A DNA stretch of 63,185 nucleotides from assembly GCF_025210435.1 (NCBI RefSeq), contig NZ_JAOART010000087.1:1-63185 (forward strand), written 5' to 3'. The translations under genes were made by a program, and so were the position numbers. This DNA is from Anaeromicrobium sp. GTDB lineage: Bacteria > Bacillota > Clostridia > Peptostreptococcales > Thermotaleaceae. The notes beneath the pieces are model-generated. The model saw only the letters and a program-made list of their open reading frames with translations. It had not been told where the DNA came from and did not search any database. This document shows, in pieces, positions 63,177 through 63,185 of this stretch (positions are counted from its first letter, which is position 1; every line of letters begins with the position of its first letter).

Positions 63177-63185
63177 TTTATCATA

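Larger units (their letters stand above)
60027..63185 (+). mobile_element. one end of a Tn7-like transposon (continues beyond the window)
   Basis: A repeat array just after the PLP-enzyme gene, then a TnsD/TniQ gene and a TnsA gene, all pointing inward. Tn7 also keeps its genes at the end next to its attachment gene. The exact terminus is uncertain: TGT at 60027 and the TTGTG at 60043-60047 are candidates. TnsB and TnsC are not in the window, so completeness cannot be judged. Confidence 0.7.

Noticed and set aside
63060-63185. Simple frameshift restoring a full TnsA
   Set aside because: Both other + frames contain early stop codons in this stretch and do not resemble the TnsA C-terminal domain.
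1-63185. tRNA or rRNA genes
   Set aside because: I found no cloverleaf-like or rRNA-like sequence in any of the intergenic gaps examined.

Overview
The window reads as chromosomal DNA from a low-GC, endospore-forming anaerobe of the class Clostridia. The signs are AT-rich codon use, strong GGAGG-type ribosome binding sites, many sporulation genes (spoIIM, ytfJ, a spoVK-like ATPase, dacF, ymxH), a 2-oxoacid:ferredoxin oxidoreductase, and the IspH-ribosomal protein S1 fusion typical of Clostridia. I cannot name the genus. Nearly all genes lie on the + strand in long housekeeping operons ending in clear hairpin plus T-run terminators.

Layout. 0.2-5.8 kb is a Bacillus-like ylxY-mlpA-dut-ymxH-dapG-tepA series, interrupted by two long palindromic elements (2851-3049 and 4774-4968). 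5.8-13.8 kb holds ftsK/spoIIIE behind a structured leader, mnmH, rimO, pgsA, cinA and recA (SOS promoter, unusual ribosome binding region). 14.0-18.6 kb is an envelope cluster: SteA-like, SteB/MctB-like, a GT2 and a MraY/WecA-like glycosyltransferase, and a DUF3866 protein. 18.6-25.7 kb is a sporulation and division series: a small minus-strand mciZ-like gene not found by long-ORF criteria, spoIIM, xerD, deoB, dacF, scpA, scpB, ytfI, ytfJ. 25.8-33.3 kb holds a MazG-like protein, a second D,D-carboxypeptidase, a two-gene flavin/Fe-S oxidoreductase, a YgjP-type peptidase, rluB, ytqB and surE. 33.5-44.6 kb holds korDABC, an RpiR regulator, a yhiN-like flavoprotein, cmk, ispH-rpsA, cheR, a MerR regulator and ald. 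The only larger minus-strand gene is the aminotransferase at 44.6-45.8 kb.

45.8-48.4 kb is a loose accessory patch: small ORFs, an IS4-type transposase relic and a Cu/Zn superoxide dismutase. 48.4-60.0 kb returns to core genes: miaB-mutS-mutL-miaA-hfq, degV, then a spoVK-like ATPase, small GTPase and methionine gamma-lyase-like trio. Between hfq and degV lies a decayed copy of the 3' end of that GTPase gene.

From about 60.03 kb to the window end lies one end of a Tn7-like transposon: a phased array of 20-bp repeats, a terminator, a TnsD/TniQ target-selection protein with four repeated DNA-recognition modules, and a short TnsA nuclease with catalytic residues but no C-terminal domain. It abuts the 3' end of the methionine gamma-lyase-like gene, an attachment site I do not recognise for this family. 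This and the mciZ/spoIIM divergent sigma-E promoter pair are the most interesting observations. The rest of the transposon (TnsB, TnsC, cargo, any CRISPR-Cas genes) is outside the window.
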